Shown piece by piece: positions 40,259 through 40,963 of a stretch of DNA of 40,963 nucleotides. This stretch comes from Candidatus Rifleibacteriota bacterium (GTDB lineage: Bacteria; Muiribacteriota; Ozemobacteria; Ozemobacterales; Ozemobacteraceae): contig JAHISQ010000172.1 of the NCBI GenBank assembly GCA_018818125.1, positions 1 to 40,963 of the forward strand, read 5' to 3'. How positions within the stretch are numbered: position 1 is the first letter of the stretch; every line of letters begins with the position of its first letter. The notes below the pieces were generated by a model, which saw nothing but the letters and a program-made list of their open reading frames with translations, had not been told where the DNA came from and did no database searches. The position numbers and the translations under genes were made by a program.

Positions 40259-40963
40259 ATGCTCTGGCATAAATCAATTCTCTCTGTTTTGCTGGCTGTT
40301 TCTTTTGTTTTTATGATGGTTGCCGTCGTCAGTGCTGATCCAGGGCTAACTATTGCAGAAGTAATACAGCTGACCCTGGAAAAAAATCCCGAGATTCTGC
40401 TGCAGAAAGAAACAATACGCAGTCGTCGTGGTGAATTCACGCAGTCTGAAGCCGCTTTTGAAAATATCCTTACCAGCGGCTTAAGCTATAAAGACAACCT
40501 TAACCTGCTTAATGATGCAAATCGTGCGGCCATTGGCGGAAGTACGTTTCTGCGTCAGGGCACCACCAGCCTGCAGGCCGCTTCTACCAGAACCGGAAAA
40601 AACGGCACCGTGATGCGCCAGAGCATCGGGATCAGCGGTAGTGAGTCCGGTATGGCCGGATCTAAGCCAGAGAACCGCGCCGACGTAAAGTTTGAGATGA
40701 TCCATCCCCTTGGTAGAAACCGGGGCAAAGATTCACAGAAAAATGTGCAGAGAGATGCAACCCTGCTCGAACTTGATGCTTCAATGGCTGCGTTGCACGC
40801 CACCATCAATCAGTCAGTGTTTCAGGCGGTGCAGGCCTACTGGAATTACTCAGCCTATTGTCGGCGCCTGGAAATTTTCGAGCAGGCACGGGAAAGAGCA
40901 CTCCGCCTGGCTTCTCAAACCGAGTTGTTGATTCTGGCTGATGAAAGGCCCGCTTCAGAAAGA
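40259..40963 (+). CDS. TolC-like outer-membrane efflux protein, 3' end beyond window
   Basis: An open frame from ATG at 40259 continues to the right edge without a stop (235 codons). It starts with a signal peptide (HKSILSVLLAVSFVFMMVAVVSA). The mature N-terminus has the TolC-family pattern LTIAEVIQLTLEKNPEILLQK and later helices (QSVFQAVQAYWNYSAYCRRLEIF) typical of the periplasmic barrel. It is probably the outer-membrane channel for the cluster's exporter. An HlyD-type adaptor would be expected further right. It starts two bases after the cNMP-protein stop. Confidence 0.85.
   Translation, partial: MLWHKSILSVLLAVSFVFMMVAVVSADPGLTIAEVIQLTLEKNPEILLQKETIRSRRGEFTQSEAAFENILTSGLSYKDNLNLLNDANRAAIGGSTFLRQGTTSLQAASTRTGKNGTVMRQSIGISGSESGMAGSKPENRADVKFEMIHPLGRNRGKDSQKNVQRDATLLELDASMAALHATINQSVFQAVQAYWNYSAYCRRLEIFEQARERALRLASQTELLILADERPASER

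Noticed and set aside
1..40963. tRNA, rRNA, CRISPR arrays, insertion sequences, phage genes
   Set aside because: None was recognised by eye on either strand; a covariance-model scan would be needed to exclude small RNAs.

Overview
The window reads as chromosomal DNA of a Gram-negative bacterium. It encodes an outer-membrane TolC-type channel, many Sec signal peptides, a dipeptide-type ABC importer and type IV pilin-like proteins. The phylum cannot be settled from the sequence. The mix of a fused ThrA, a prokaryotic pentameric ligand-gated channel, pseudopilins next to an ABC-2 exporter and Nif11-leader peptides suggests a poorly cultivated lineage, but that is inference. Genes are dense, short overlaps are common, and several starts appear to be TTG. 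I saw no rRNA, tRNA, CRISPR array, insertion sequence or phage gene.

Left part (1-6.4 kb, mostly minus strand): a PfaD-type enoyl reductase overlaps a 4'-phosphopantetheinyl transferase. Downstream lie an ABC-2 exporter (ATPase and permease), a membrane-anchored TPR protein with a pseudopilin-like C-terminus, a possible 42-residue ORF and two pseudopilins, the last cut by the window edge. A cysteine-poor thioredoxin-fold exported protein precedes them. Two exported proteins of unknown role follow on the plus strand.

Middle (8.2-13 kb, minus): a compact thrABC operon (fused aspartokinase-homoserine dehydrogenase, homoserine kinase, threonine synthase) with a good promoter and a leader of about 106 nt. 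Then come a one-TM small protein, a Pro/Ala-rich protein, a cytoplasmic prolyl oligopeptidase coupled to a HAD phosphatase, and a five-gene Yej/Dpp-type peptide importer (17.5-24.3 kb). These are followed by an exported esterase-like protein and a hybrid histidine kinase with a periplasmic-binding-protein sensor. A pentameric ligand-gated ion channel homologue, a BtpA-family protein, an unknown protein, a cytidine-deaminase-like protein and an Smr-domain protein complete this part.

Right part (30.8 kb to the end): an apparent RiPP (ribosomally made, modified peptide) cluster. Two Nif11-type precursor peptides have double-glycine leaders and very different cores. On the opposite strand is an operon of type 1 isopentenyl-diphosphate isomerase, a 746-residue radical SAM/SPASM protein and an ABC exporter with a C-terminal cyclic-nucleotide-binding domain. 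Between them lies a MalT-like STAND/LuxR regulator. To the right are a stand-alone cNMP-binding-domain protein and the start of a TolC-like protein. Three near-identical palindromes (TACCC-N3-GGGTA followed by ATAT) precede the isomerase operon, the precursor operon and the cNMP/TolC operon. In all three the dyad centre is exactly 31 nt upstream of a -10-like hexamer and the site points toward the gene it precedes. This argues for one activator-controlled regulon, most simply run by the MalT-like protein. The isomerase coupled to a radical SAM maturase, and the absence of a C39 leader peptidase in the window, are the most unusual aspects.
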